From positions 1 to 51,172 of the forward strand of contig JAIBBA010000006.1 of assembly GCA_019694895.1 (NCBI GenBank): a stretch of 51,172 nucleotides of DNA, written 5' to 3'. Source of the DNA: Chitinophagales bacterium (lineage in GTDB: Bacteria; Bacteroidota; Bacteroidia; Chitinophagales; BACL12). Position numbers and translations under genes: made by a program. The first letter of the stretch is position 1, and every line of letters starts with the position of its first letter. Under the pieces are notes generated by a model. That model saw only the letters and a list, made by a program, of their open reading frames with translations. It did no database searches and was not told the origin of the DNA. Shown here piece by piece: positions 42,285 through 51,172 of the stretch.

Positions 42285-42429
42285 ATCCCTGAAATTGAGT
42301 TAAACTGTTAAAGAAATATTTTAATACCGTTTACAAAATTTTTGAGCAAACCGGCGGCTAATAAGCGATTGGTGCCCGCTAAAATCAGAACTTTGCACCA
42401 TCACACTTAACCTCAATATTTCAATTTTT

Positions 42430-44814
42430 ATGAGCAAAAAGACAAAACGTATTCTATTGATCACTGTTGGTGTTTTGGTACTACTTGCAGGAGCATCATA
42501 CGCCATGAAAGGTAAGATCAAGAATATGGTTAAAGGAAAAGACAACAAACGCGTTGCTGCCCAACAATCTGCCGACATTAAGGAAGTTGCATGGGATGAT
42601 TCTAAAACAGGTAACGAAGCCATGATTGAATACCTGTCAAAAGTTTATGATCAGGTAAATAAGCCGGGTTTGCGCTTTATGAATACAGCCATTCTAAACA
42701 GTTTATTGGCTCAGCCTATTCCTCAAGATCCGGTAGGTATGTACACCTGGTATTTCGATGTTTGTAACCAGATGCTGAATGCCGGAAAAGTGAATGAGGC
42801 TGTTGAAAAAACAAAAGAATTTGAAGCAAAACCACAATTCGCTAAACTTTCACCAAAAGAGTTGGGTGGTTGGTATTATACAAAAGGACTTGTTGCTTTA
42901 CGATTTGGTGAAGTAGAAAATTGTATAGGCTTGCATAATTCTGAATCTTGTATTTGGCCACTTTCACAAGCTGCCCAAAGTGCAAAAAAGGATGGTCCGA
43001 ATATGGCAGTTGAAGCCTTCACAAAATGTCTGCAATATGATAAGGAGAATTTGTCTGCAATGTGGCTGATGAATGTTGCTTATATGCAATTGGGTACTTA
43101 TCCGGATGCAGTGCCATCTCAATGGTTGATAAAACCGGAGTCAATTAAATCAGAATATGACGTTCCTAAATTTAAAAACATTGCTATCGACCTCGGCGTG
43201 GATAATCCAAATATGTGCGGCGGCGTAATTCTCGACGATTTCAATAACGACGATCTTATAGATATATTCACTTGTGGATGGGGTCTGAAAGAAAGAAGCT
43301 TCCTTTTATTGAATAAAGGTGATGGCACTTTTGATGATATTTCTACAAAAGCAGGTTTGGATAGATATCCGGGAGGATTGATGATCCAACAAACCGATTA
43401 TAACAATGATGGTAACCTCGATGTTTGGGTTTCACGCGGCGCCTGGTACAGCAATTTTGGTATCTTGCCAAGTTCATTATTACGTAATAATGGAGACTCT
43501 ACATTTACTGATGTAACCCGTGAAGTTGGTATTTGGACAACACGTCCTTCTCAAGCAGCAACATGGGCTGATTTTAATAATGATGGTTGGTTGGATTTAT
43601 TTATCGGAAATGAGGCATCGCGAAAAGGAGATAAAATTAACGACTGCCAATTATGGATCAACGAAAAAGGCAAATTCCACAACATCGCCAAAGAAGCAGG
43701 TGTAGATGTAAATTCATTTGTAAAAGGAGTGAGCAGCGGTGATTATGATAATGATGGCGATCCTGATTTGTATATATCAGCAAATGGCTTTAAAAACTAC
43801 CTTTTCCGCAACGACACTAAAAAGGGTAGTGCAAAAATGAAATTTACCAATGTTACAAAAGAAGCCGGTGTTGTAGGTCCTGAATCAAGCTTCCCATGTT
43901 GGTTTTTTGATTATAACAATGATGGTTGGTTGGATATTATGAACTTTAGCTATAGCGCAGGCATTTCAGATAATGATATTCCGGCTGAATATATGGGCAA
44001 ACCAACTGAAAGTGATAAAACTGCCCTCTACCGCAATAATGGTGATGGCACGTTTACAAACGTGAATGAAGAAACAGGCCTTGCAAAACGCACCTTCCTG
44101 GTAATGGGATCAAGCTATGGTGATTTTGATATGGACGGATGGATCGATTTCTATGTTGGTACCGGTAAACCGGATATGCGTTCGCTTACACCAAATCGTA
44201 TGTTCCGCAATGCTGAAGGAAAATACTTCCAGGATGTATCTACATCTGCAGGAATTGGTGTTTTGCAAAAGGGACATGAGATATCTTTTGCCGATTTGAA
44301 CAATGACGGTTATCCGGAGATTTTTGCACAAATGGGCGGCGCTTATGAAGCATCAGGTTTCTATGATTGCTTATTTGAAAACCCGGCATCGTTTGGCAAT
44401 AACTGGATTTCAATTGATTTGACCGGAACAACAACAAATAAATGCGCTCGCGGTGCACGAATTAAAATCACAACTATTGAAAATGGCAAAGAACGCAATA
44501 TCTACGAATGGGTAACGCAAGGCTCCAGCTTTGGCGCAAACAGCCTTCGTCAGGAAATAGGTATCGGTAAGGCTACAGCCATCAAATCTATAGAGATCTC
44601 GTGGCCAACCAGCGGTAAAAAAACGATTTTGAAAGATGTACCAATGAATCAATTTATTGCTGTTACTGAAGGTACAGAAGGATTTACGAAAATCAATCTC
44701 ACACCTTTTGTATTCCAAAGCACTCCTGAAAAATCATTTACACACAAAATGATGGAGACTATGAACATGGGTAACGACCGCTACATGAATATGCAGCACG
44801 ACATGGGACATTGA
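42430..44814 (+). CDS. FG-GAP/VCBS and ASPIC/UnbV-domain protein (CRTAC1-like), copy 2
   Basis: 794 residues with the same architecture as the preceding gene, but the N-terminus (KKTKRILLITVGVLVLLAGA) is a membrane anchor or uncleaved signal without a lipobox cysteine. The TPR-like part keeps the shared motif as HNSESCIWPL and MWLMNVAYMQLGTYPDAVP. Seven calcium loops are visible (DFNNDDLIDI, DYNNDGNLDV, DFNNDGWLDL, DYDNDGDPDL, DYNNDGWLDI, DFDMDGWIDF and DLNNDGYPEI). The ASPIC/UnbV domain is followed by a Met/His-rich tail (MMETMNMGNDRYMNMQHDMGH within 26 residues). A one-mismatch -7 box (GAACTTTG, 42388-42395) suggests its own promoter. Clearly a tandem duplication with divergence of the anchor. 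Confidence 0.87.
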   Translation: MSKKTKRILLITVGVLVLLAGASYAMKGKIKNMVKGKDNKRVAAQQSADIKEVAWDDSKTGNEAMIEYLSKVYDQVNKPGLRFMNTAILNSLLAQPIPQDPVGMYTWYFDVCNQMLNAGKVNEAVEKTKEFEAKPQFAKLSPKELGGWYYTKGLVALRFGEVENCIGLHNSESCIWPLSQAAQSAKKDGPNMAVEAFTKCLQYDKENLSAMWLMNVAYMQLGTYPDAVPSQWLIKPESIKSEYDVPKFKNIAIDLGVDNPNMCGGVILDDFNNDDLIDIFTCGWGLKERSFLLLNKGDGTFDDISTKAGLDRYPGGLMIQQTDYNNDGNLDVWVSRGAWYSNFGILPSSLLRNNGDSTFTDVTREVGIWTTRPSQAATWADFNNDGWLDLFIGNEASRKGDKINDCQLWINEKGKFHNIAKEAGVDVNSFVKGVSSGDYDNDGDPDLYISANGFKNYLFRNDTKKGSAKMKFTNVTKEAGVVGPESSFPCWFFDYNNDGWLDIMNFSYSAGISDNDIPAEYMGKPTESDKTALYRNNGDGTFTNVNEETGLAKRTFLVMGSSYGDFDMDGWIDFYVGTGKPDMRSLTPNRMFRNAEGKYFQDVSTSAGIGVLQKGHEISFADLNNDGYPEIFAQMGGAYEASGFYDCLFENPASFGNNWISIDLTGTTTNKCARGARIKITTIENGKERNIYEWVTQGSSFGANSLRQEIGIGKATAIKSIEISWPTSGKKTILKDVPMNQFIAVTEGTEGFTKINLTPFVFQSTPEKSFTHKMMETMNMGNDRYMNMQHDMGH

Positions 44815-44837
44815 TTTCTATACAGTTTAGCATATTG

Positions 44838-44870
44838 AAAACGCCTGTCTAAATTGACGGGCGTTTTTGT
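44838..44870 (+). terminator. Rho-independent terminator
   Basis: AAAACGCCTGTC pairs with GACGGGCGTTTT (one T.G pair) around a 6-nt loop, followed by T-rich sequence. Confidence 0.9.
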
Positions 44871-44921
44871 TTTATTCGCGTAATTTTTTCGCCGAAGGTG
44901 GCAATCAATTACAATTAATAG

Positions 44922-44929
44922 TACTTTTG
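44922..44929 (+). promoter_or_regulatory. Bacteroidota -7 box TACTTTTG
   Basis: Exact match only 3 nt before the ATG at 44933: the transcription start should fall on or beside the start codon. Confidence 0.62.
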
Positions 44930-44932
44930 AAT

Positions 44933-45991
44933 ATGCGACGCCTGCTTGGGATCATAGCCTTTTGTATCCTGCCATTCTTCCAATGGCGTTGCGATAACAC
45001 ACTGCAGATCAATGGAAATTATGAAGAGAAAGTTGTTGTTTACGGTTTATTGAATTATGGTCAGGATACCAATTATATCCGCATACAAAAAACGTTTCTT
45101 GGTGAAAATACAAGTGCTCTTAACCTTGCATCTCAGGCAGGGGAGAATTATTACAGTGCCGGTGAATTAGAAGTAAAACTGGAACAATGGAAATTTGGTG
45201 CACTGGTAAATACAACATTTTGCGACTATGTTGATGGAGATACTTTAGGCATTGAAAAGGACTCCGGAGTATTCGCTTCTTCGCCAAATATATTATACCG
45301 GATTTGCATGCCTCTCGATAGCTCTTCTACTTACAAATTGCACATTTTGCGACTAGAGGACAGCTCAATTTTCACTGCCGAAACCAATCTCGTTCAAAGT
45401 TTTTATTTATTCTCTCCAACAAAGCCGAATGCATACATCAGTTTTGCTGATACAGGCAATATCACGTACACCTGTAAGCAAGCTGTTAACGGCATGATCT
45501 ATGACCTGGTGATGACTTTCAGATATGCAGAAGTGCGTCACATAAATGGTGATTCTACAATTCATTCCATTGACTGGGTGATTTTTGATAACAAGGAAGG
45601 AACGGGAACCATAGGTATTAGTAATTTAAATTATACATTGAGTCGACATGCTTTTTATTCGTTCATTGCGAGTTCTTTAGAAGTTGATACCGCCGTCACC
45701 CGATATGCTATAAATATCAATTATGCCTGGTATGCAGGAGGAATTGAATTATATGACCAGTATTTGAATCTATTGGCAAACCTTGGTTTGAACGAAGATT
45801 ATATCTCACCTGAATACACCAATGTCAATGGTGGTCTTGGTATTTTTTCTTCGCGATATATTGAAGCGGCTAACAACCTCATATTAGATGATATATCGCT
45901 GGATTCACTGTCGTGCGGAGCGATTACACGTCAATTGAGATTTGTAGGAAGTGCCTCAAATCATGATTATCCGGCCTGTTGGGAACAGTGA
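44933..45991 (+). CDS. Lipoprotein of a DUF4249-like family, copy 1
   Basis: 352 residues from the ATG at 44933 (MRRLLGIIAFCILPFFQWRC), where the cysteine after QWR is a non-standard but possible lipobox; the longer frame from 44867 overlaps the -7 box. The mature domain begins EKVVVYGLLNYGQDTNYIRIQ, has FVDGDTLG-like and PNILYRI lines, and ends with the motif YTNVNGGLGIFSSRY. These features match a common Bacteroidota surface lipoprotein of the DUF4249 type, but I am not certain of the family name. A paralogue faces it tail to tail 56 bp away. No TonB receptor is next to it. Confidence 0.78.
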   Translation: MRRLLGIIAFCILPFFQWRCDNTLQINGNYEEKVVVYGLLNYGQDTNYIRIQKTFLGENTSALNLASQAGENYYSAGELEVKLEQWKFGALVNTTFCDYVDGDTLGIEKDSGVFASSPNILYRICMPLDSSSTYKLHILRLEDSSIFTAETNLVQSFYLFSPTKPNAYISFADTGNITYTCKQAVNGMIYDLVMTFRYAEVRHINGDSTIHSIDWVIFDNKEGTGTIGISNLNYTLSRHAFYSFIASSLEVDTAVTRYAININYAWYAGGIELYDQYLNLLANLGLNEDYISPEYTNVNGGLGIFSSRYIEAANNLILDDISLDSLSCGAITRQLRFVGSASNHDYPACWEQ

Positions 45992-46047
45992 TCTTGTGAA
46001 GCGCGAATTGGTTTTCAGCATTTATGGCAATTAGCCAATCAACCCAA

Positions 46048-47124
46048 TCACTGGCAATAAGGAAACCCGAAAGTGCTGCCGTCCGGTGCAAAATTGAGTC
46101 CGCTTGTAACACTACTACAGGCAATTGAATCTCTTGTTTGAATTGCAAAAGGATAAATTAGTCCTTCTTTATGATAGCGGCTGCTCAATATTCCAAGACC
46201 ACCGAATACATTTGTATACGCCGGTGTTATTTGACCTTCAGTAATGCCAAGTGTAGCATTGTTATATTCGAAGTAATTGAACAACTCTTCGCCACCGCCG
46301 TCAATGAAAAATTGCACAGAATCTGCAATGCGAATAAAATTATTGTCGGCTACAGGTTCGAAACTGTCTTTAATGAAATTGTAAAATGTTTCTCCCGGAA
46401 CATCATAAGTAAGAATTAATCCGCCATCAGTAGATTCAGCGGTGTAATTCGTTTCCATTTTCCAATCCTTATACCCTGAGAATGTATAATGAACGCTATC
46501 ACCGTCCTCGTAGTAAATACCTTCACGATAATGAAAGCGCATGGTAAGGTCATAGATTTTTGCATCTTGTGATGATCTCCAGCGCAACTGGTATACGGTT
46601 TGAGGTGCCAATGAAATTGCTTGTGGAAAAACACTTTCATCGTCCGGACGAATGATTGCAAAGCTGTCGACCAACTGTGTAGTAGCTTCTACAGATTTTG
46701 TTGTTTCATTATTGATTGCAAATAATTTGTAGGTATGGGTATAATCCAAATCTGCAATAAAACGATACAAAATATTCGGATGATTGGCGAAAATGCCATC
46801 TGCCTTCGGCAAGCCTAAGGTATCGCCATCTACACGTTCAAGAATGTAAGTATGCAATAATGTTCCGCCCGAGTATTCCTCGATTCTTGCTTCTAATTCA
46901 TCGCCATAATAGATAGCCTCAGGATCAGCAGCCATTGTAAGACCGTCGATCTCATCGCTCAAATAGGCGCGGTTGATGCGAATAAATTGAGTATCGGAAG
47001 ACGCATCCAATAAACCATAAATCACAGGCGTTTCAATAAAATCTGCATTAAGGTCAAAATCTGTTGAACAACTGTTTGTAAGGGCGGCTAATGCCAAGCC
47101 TCCCGCTACCATCCACTTTTGCAT
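46048..47124 (-). CDS. Lipoprotein of a DUF4249-like family, copy 2
   Basis: 358 residues from the ATG at 47124, giving a lipoprotein signal peptide (MVAGGLALAALTNSC); the longer frame from 47181 crosses the -7 box. Shared lines with the facing gene are TPVIYGLLDASSDTQFIRIN, RVDGDTLGLPKADGIFANHP, NILYRFIADL and YTNVFGGLGILSSRY, so the two arose by duplication followed by inversion or by separate insertion. The function is unknown; surface location is inferred from the signal. The two stop codons are 56 bp apart with no clear terminator. Confidence 0.8.
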   Translation of the reverse strand: MQKWMVAGGLALAALTNSCSTDFDLNADFIETPVIYGLLDASSDTQFIRINRAYLSDEIDGLTMAADPEAIYYGDELEARIEEYSGGTLLHTYILERVDGDTLGLPKADGIFANHPNILYRFIADLDYTHTYKLFAINNETTKSVEATTQLVDSFAIIRPDDESVFPQAISLAPQTVYQLRWRSSQDAKIYDLTMRFHYREGIYYEDGDSVHYTFSGYKDWKMETNYTAESTDGGLILTYDVPGETFYNFIKDSFEPVADNNFIRIADSVQFFIDGGGEELFNYFEYNNATLGITEGQITPAYTNVFGGLGILSSRYHKEGLIYPFAIQTRDSIACSSVTSGLNFAPDGSTFGFPYCQ

Positions 47125-47130
47125 AGAACG

Positions 47131-47138
47131 CAAAGATA
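47131..47138 (-). promoter_or_regulatory. Bacteroidota -7 box TATCTTTG
   Basis: Plus strand CAAAGATA, ending 6 nt before the ATG at 47124, the same geometry and sequence as before the LKR-like gene at 23211. Confidence 0.68.
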
Positions 47139-47186
47139 GCTGATTTGGAGAAGGGATTGTAAGCCCTCTGTCAGGAATCATGCTAT

Positions 47187-47220
47187 TAAAAAAGGCCCTG
47201 CAGCCATGCAGAGCCTTTTA
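47187..47220 (-). terminator. Terminator after the S74/T9SS gene
   Basis: On the minus strand AAAGGC-CTGCA-type arms (47191-47205 with 47206-47218, one mismatch) form a stem followed by TTTTTT. It closes the 47240-48637 gene. Confidence 0.8.
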
Positions 47221-47239
47221 TCCTATATACCAGGCGCCA

Positions 47240-48637
47240 TTATTTGGCAACACTCAAAAACTTAGTGCCAACTACTACGCCGTCAGCCACCAGCGTATAG
47301 GTGTAGTTACCTGCAGAAAGCGCACCGGCAGTCAATTGTATGGTACCGTCGCCAATAGTATTGATATCAATCGATTTGATCTCCTTGCCTGTCATATCAG
47401 AAATGATCAGTTTGGCAGATGATGTGTACTCAGGAATAAAGTAACCGATCGCAGTTGTGCCTTCAAATGGGTTAGGAGTATTTTGCTCTAAACGGGCATT
47501 ATTGCCATCAATCACCGCCTCAATATTGCTGTTTTGCTTCGTTTCAAGCTTGCTAACACGTGCAACGAGGTCGGCGATTACAGCTTCTTGCGTTTTGATT
47601 ACATTAGCCTGTTCGTTTATCATCGCCTGTTGCTCTTGAATACCTTTTGTAAGCACAGGTATCAAGCCAACGTAATTCACCGCCAGGAACTCAAATGGCT
47701 CAGTTTTACTGGGTTGTCCTCCCATAGTGTATGGATCAACCGGAGATACGCATGATTTTACCAATTCAGGAAATACCTCCTGCACTTCTTGAGCTATAAA
47801 TCCCATTTCATCATTTCTACCAAATGTCAAACCTCCAAATTCGTCGGCCTTCATATCATAAGATTTCGGCTGCAATTGGTTGATTCTGCTCAGGGCATTA
47901 TCTAAATCTTTAATATTAGTTTTGAATTGCCTGTCACTCACATCAAAAATAGAACCGGTGTATTCAATATCTCCATCAAAAAATCCCGCCGCACCCGGAC
48001 CACCAAGTTCATCAACAGCTAAGAGGGCGTAATTACCAAAGAATGATCCTCCGGCATAAGCTGCAACGCCATAATTATATGCAGAGGCATCACTTGGGGC
48101 TGTGCCATAAACGCCATAGTTAATGATATCATCACCTTCCGCAAGCCCTTTTACACCTACAGCTAAATCATCGCCTGTAAAAGAAGCTCCCGTACCATAT
48201 CCAAAAAAACCATATTTCCCCTTGCCATAGGCTCCATACAGATCACCTTCAAAATAGCCGCCATATCCCCAGTCGTTATTATTATTCGATTTTCCATAAA
48301 TAGCAACGGTTGGACTATTAAATGTAGCAGTAGCATTACCTGTTACCTCAGCAAAAATGCCCCTAGTCATAGTGTAGGTTGCGGTAGGAACCGGTGCTGT
48401 GATTTTTACTGATAATCTGTCATTCACACCCAGTGTAGTGATGCCCATTCCGATGTTGCCCTTATTGTTGATCTTCATCCTTACGGTATTATTGGTAACG
48501 ATGTCGAGCGACTTGTTGTTGGTAGAGCCGAATTTCTCAGTCCCGGTAAGCGTGTTTCCGGCCGTAAGCCAGGATTGAGCTGCAGCGTTTGTGGTGATGG
48601 CTACTATCGCCAGCGATAAGAATAGTACTTTTCTCAT
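47240..48637 (-). CDS. Surface protein with S74 intramolecular chaperone and T9SS sorting domain
   Basis: 465 residues. The signal peptide ends NAAAQ. Residues ~30-225 are glycine- and aromatic-rich repeats (YGVYG, YGYGGYFEGDLYGAYGKGKYG) like fibre or stalk regions. Residues ~226-330 match the peptidase S74 chaperone of phage tail spikes: SDRQFKTNIKDL with Ser234 and Lys239, the proposed self-cleavage residues, then EMGFIAQEVQEVFPE. A coiled coil (EQQAMINEQANVIKTQEAV) and a T9SS type-A sorting domain (NTPNPFEGTTAIGYF ... SAGNYTYTLV) follow. S74 domains trimerise and then cut themselves off. Here cleavage would separate the fibre from the sorting signal; whether it happens is unknown. Confidence 0.88.
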   Translation of the reverse strand: MRKVLFLSLAIVAITTNAAAQSWLTAGNTLTGTEKFGSTNNKSLDIVTNNTVRMKINNKGNIGMGITTLGVNDRLSVKITAPVPTATYTMTRGIFAEVTGNATATFNSPTVAIYGKSNNNNDWGYGGYFEGDLYGAYGKGKYGFFGYGTGASFTGDDLAVGVKGLAEGDDIINYGVYGTAPSDASAYNYGVAAYAGGSFFGNYALLAVDELGGPGAAGFFDGDIEYTGSIFDVSDRQFKTNIKDLDNALSRINQLQPKSYDMKADEFGGLTFGRNDEMGFIAQEVQEVFPELVKSCVSPVDPYTMGGQPSKTEPFEFLAVNYVGLIPVLTKGIQEQQAMINEQANVIKTQEAVIADLVARVSKLETKQNSNIEAVIDGNNARLEQNTPNPFEGTTAIGYFIPEYTSSAKLIISDMTGKEIKSIDINTIGDGTIQLTAGALSAGNYTYTLVADGVVVGTKFLSVAK

Positions 48638-48690
48638 GGTTTTGTTTGTTGTTTTTGGGTTAAAGTTTGGGTTTGCTTGAATTGAAGTTA

Positions 48691-48698
48691 CAAAGCTA
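48691..48698 (-). promoter_or_regulatory. Bacteroidota promoter (TTG ... TAGCTTTG) for S74/T9SS gene
   Basis: Plus strand CAAAGCTA, with the complement of TTG at 48719-48721, 20 nt upstream. The leader is ~50 nt. Confidence 0.65.
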
Positions 48699-48773
48699 TT
48701 TGCAACCTATGCGTCCGGCAAGACAACATTTAGTTGAATATTCTATATCAGAGCATTAAATATACACTTAAAA

Positions 48774-48788
48774 TATTGATAATCAATA
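48774..48788. promoter_or_regulatory. Palindrome in the S74-dnaK divergent region
   Basis: TATTGAT-A-ATCAATA, a perfect 15-bp palindrome in an A/T-rich stretch. The 312-bp gap 48638-48949 holds no gene; besides this it contains one promoter per direction and the CTGTCA element below. A regulator site is possible. Confidence 0.35.
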
Positions 48789-48822
48789 ATATGTGTAAAT
48801 TCTAGTAAATCAAATTCGTCAG

Positions 48823-48830
48823 TAAATTTG
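48823..48830 (+). promoter_or_regulatory. Candidate -7 box TAAATTTG for dnaK
   Basis: Exact consensus match, 119 nt before the dnaK ATG, in an A/T-rich region where chance matches are more likely. Confidence 0.35.
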
Positions 48831-48870
48831 CCTTGTTTTGGACAAAATGTATTAGAATTCAATGCCAAAT

Positions 48871-48885
48871 CTGTCATGCTGTCAG
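48871..48885. promoter_or_regulatory. CTGTCA-TGC-TGTCAG element upstream of dnaK, possible heat-shock site
   Basis: An imperfect 6-3-6 inverted repeat (one mismatch), 64 nt before the dnaK ATG. CTGACA/TGTCAG-type palindromes before chaperone genes are something I recall for Bacteroidota, but I cannot confirm it here. Confidence 0.4.
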
Positions 48886-48949
48886 TTATTTCAAGATGGT
48901 ATAAAAATTGACCTGAACGCTTAGAATAAACTGAAAATAACCGATAAAC

Positions 48950-50851
<1,902 letters not shown>

Positions 50852-50872
50852 TTGTTCGCATAAAGTATACAT

Positions 50873-50907
50873 AAGCCCATTTGCCGAAAGGTAGATGGGC
50901 TTTTTTT
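50873..50907 (+). terminator. Rho-independent terminator of dnaK
   Basis: AAGCCCAT pairs with ATGGGCTT; an inner TGCC/GGTA stem closes a GAAA tetraloop, and seven T follow. Confidence 0.94.
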
Positions 50908-50960
50908 ATGAAATGCTTTTCGTGAACTTGCCTCGCCGATAGGCGGGTGGCGCCCCGTCC

Positions 50961-51172
50961 CACTACCGATCGTGAGTCGTGAATCGTGAGTCGTGAGTGA
51001 GGTGCGTACTAGAGAATCGGGTACACGATGCGAACATGCATTGATATCTGATACCTGATACTTGATAATCAATACCCACTACCAACCGTGAGTCGTGAAT
51101 CGTGAGTCGTGAGTGAGGTGCGTACTAGAGAATCGGGTACATGATGCGAACATGCATTGATACTGATACTTG
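50961..51172 (+). repeat. 116-bp tandem repeat containing heptads, continuing beyond the window
   Basis: Unit 1 (50961-51076) and unit 2 (51077-51172, cut by the edge) share CACTACC, four heptads CGTGAGT/CGTGAAT, and the stretch GAGGTGCGTACTAGAGAATC (51088+ has one), then GATGCGAACATGCAT, differing by few bases (for example GTACACGATG versus GTACATGATG) and one 8-bp gap in the TGATACC heptads. Unit 1 ends with TGATATC, TGATACC, TGATACT, TGATAAT, CAATACC. The gap after dnaK (50852-51172) has no gene. Confidence 0.9.

Overview
The window is chromosomal DNA from a member of the Bacteroidota, probably near Chitinophagales or Saprospiria. The grounds are five proteins ending in type IX secretion (T9SS) type-A sorting domains, a TonB-dependent receptor with a carboxypeptidase-regulatory N-terminus, DUF5916 and FISUMP-type surface proteins, many lipoproteins, the futalosine menaquinone genes mqnB and mqnD, and repeated copies of the Bacteroidota -7 promoter element TAnnTTTG just upstream of genes. 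Genes are dense on both strands and no mobile element, phage or CRISPR array was seen.

Layout. 1-6488: a 5'-truncated esterase-like lipoprotein, a DUF5916 outer-membrane protein, a T9SS cargo protein, an OmpH/Skp chaperone and an exported protein with 19-residue tryptophan-rich repeats. 6491-10103: mtnA, a small lipoprotein, a class II aldolase, mqnD and mqnB (nucleoside by-product salvage and menaquinone). 10200-12386: two exported surface proteins. 12512-16001: tRNA-Cys, folB, a glutaryl-CoA-type dehydrogenase, a YitT transporter and an exported DUF2202 protein. 16204-21838: dnaB, an LptF/G permease, tgt, a glycosyltransferase and an ECF-like sigma factor. 21993-27767: an LKR/saccharopine dehydrogenase-like enzyme, a secreted EEP-family enzyme, valS and a small lipoprotein. 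27976-35268: TonB receptor, enoyl-CoA hydratase family enzyme, bioD-bioA, a guanidine-modifying (arginine deiminase/DDAH fold) enzyme and 3-hydroxyacyl-CoA dehydrogenase. 35295-39860: secreted M1 aminopeptidase, an unknown exported protein and panB. 40002-51172: two tandem FG-GAP/ASPIC-UnbV paralogues, two tail-to-tail lipoprotein paralogues, an S74-chaperone/T9SS fusion and dnaK.

How genes may work together: the LKR-like enzyme, the glutaryl-CoA dehydrogenase, the hydratase-family enzyme and the hydroxyacyl-CoA dehydrogenase could be parts of lysine/leucine to acetoacetyl-CoA catabolism (inference; they are not one operon). bioD-bioA, panB, folB and mqnB-mqnD are cofactor genes. 

The most unusual signal is non-coding: in-phase 7-bp tandem repeats (TCACGAT/TCACGAC/TCACCAC, CTCTCCT/TTCTCCT, GGTATCA/AGTATCA and complements) sit only at gene 3' ends. 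Four of the genes have an array within a few bases of the stop codon, in one the array itself supplies the stop codon, and the polarity relative to the gene is constant. A second recurrent pattern is start codons only 3-8 nt past the -7 box, which implies leaderless or near-leaderless mRNAs. The tgt product has serines at all three zinc-ligand cysteine positions.
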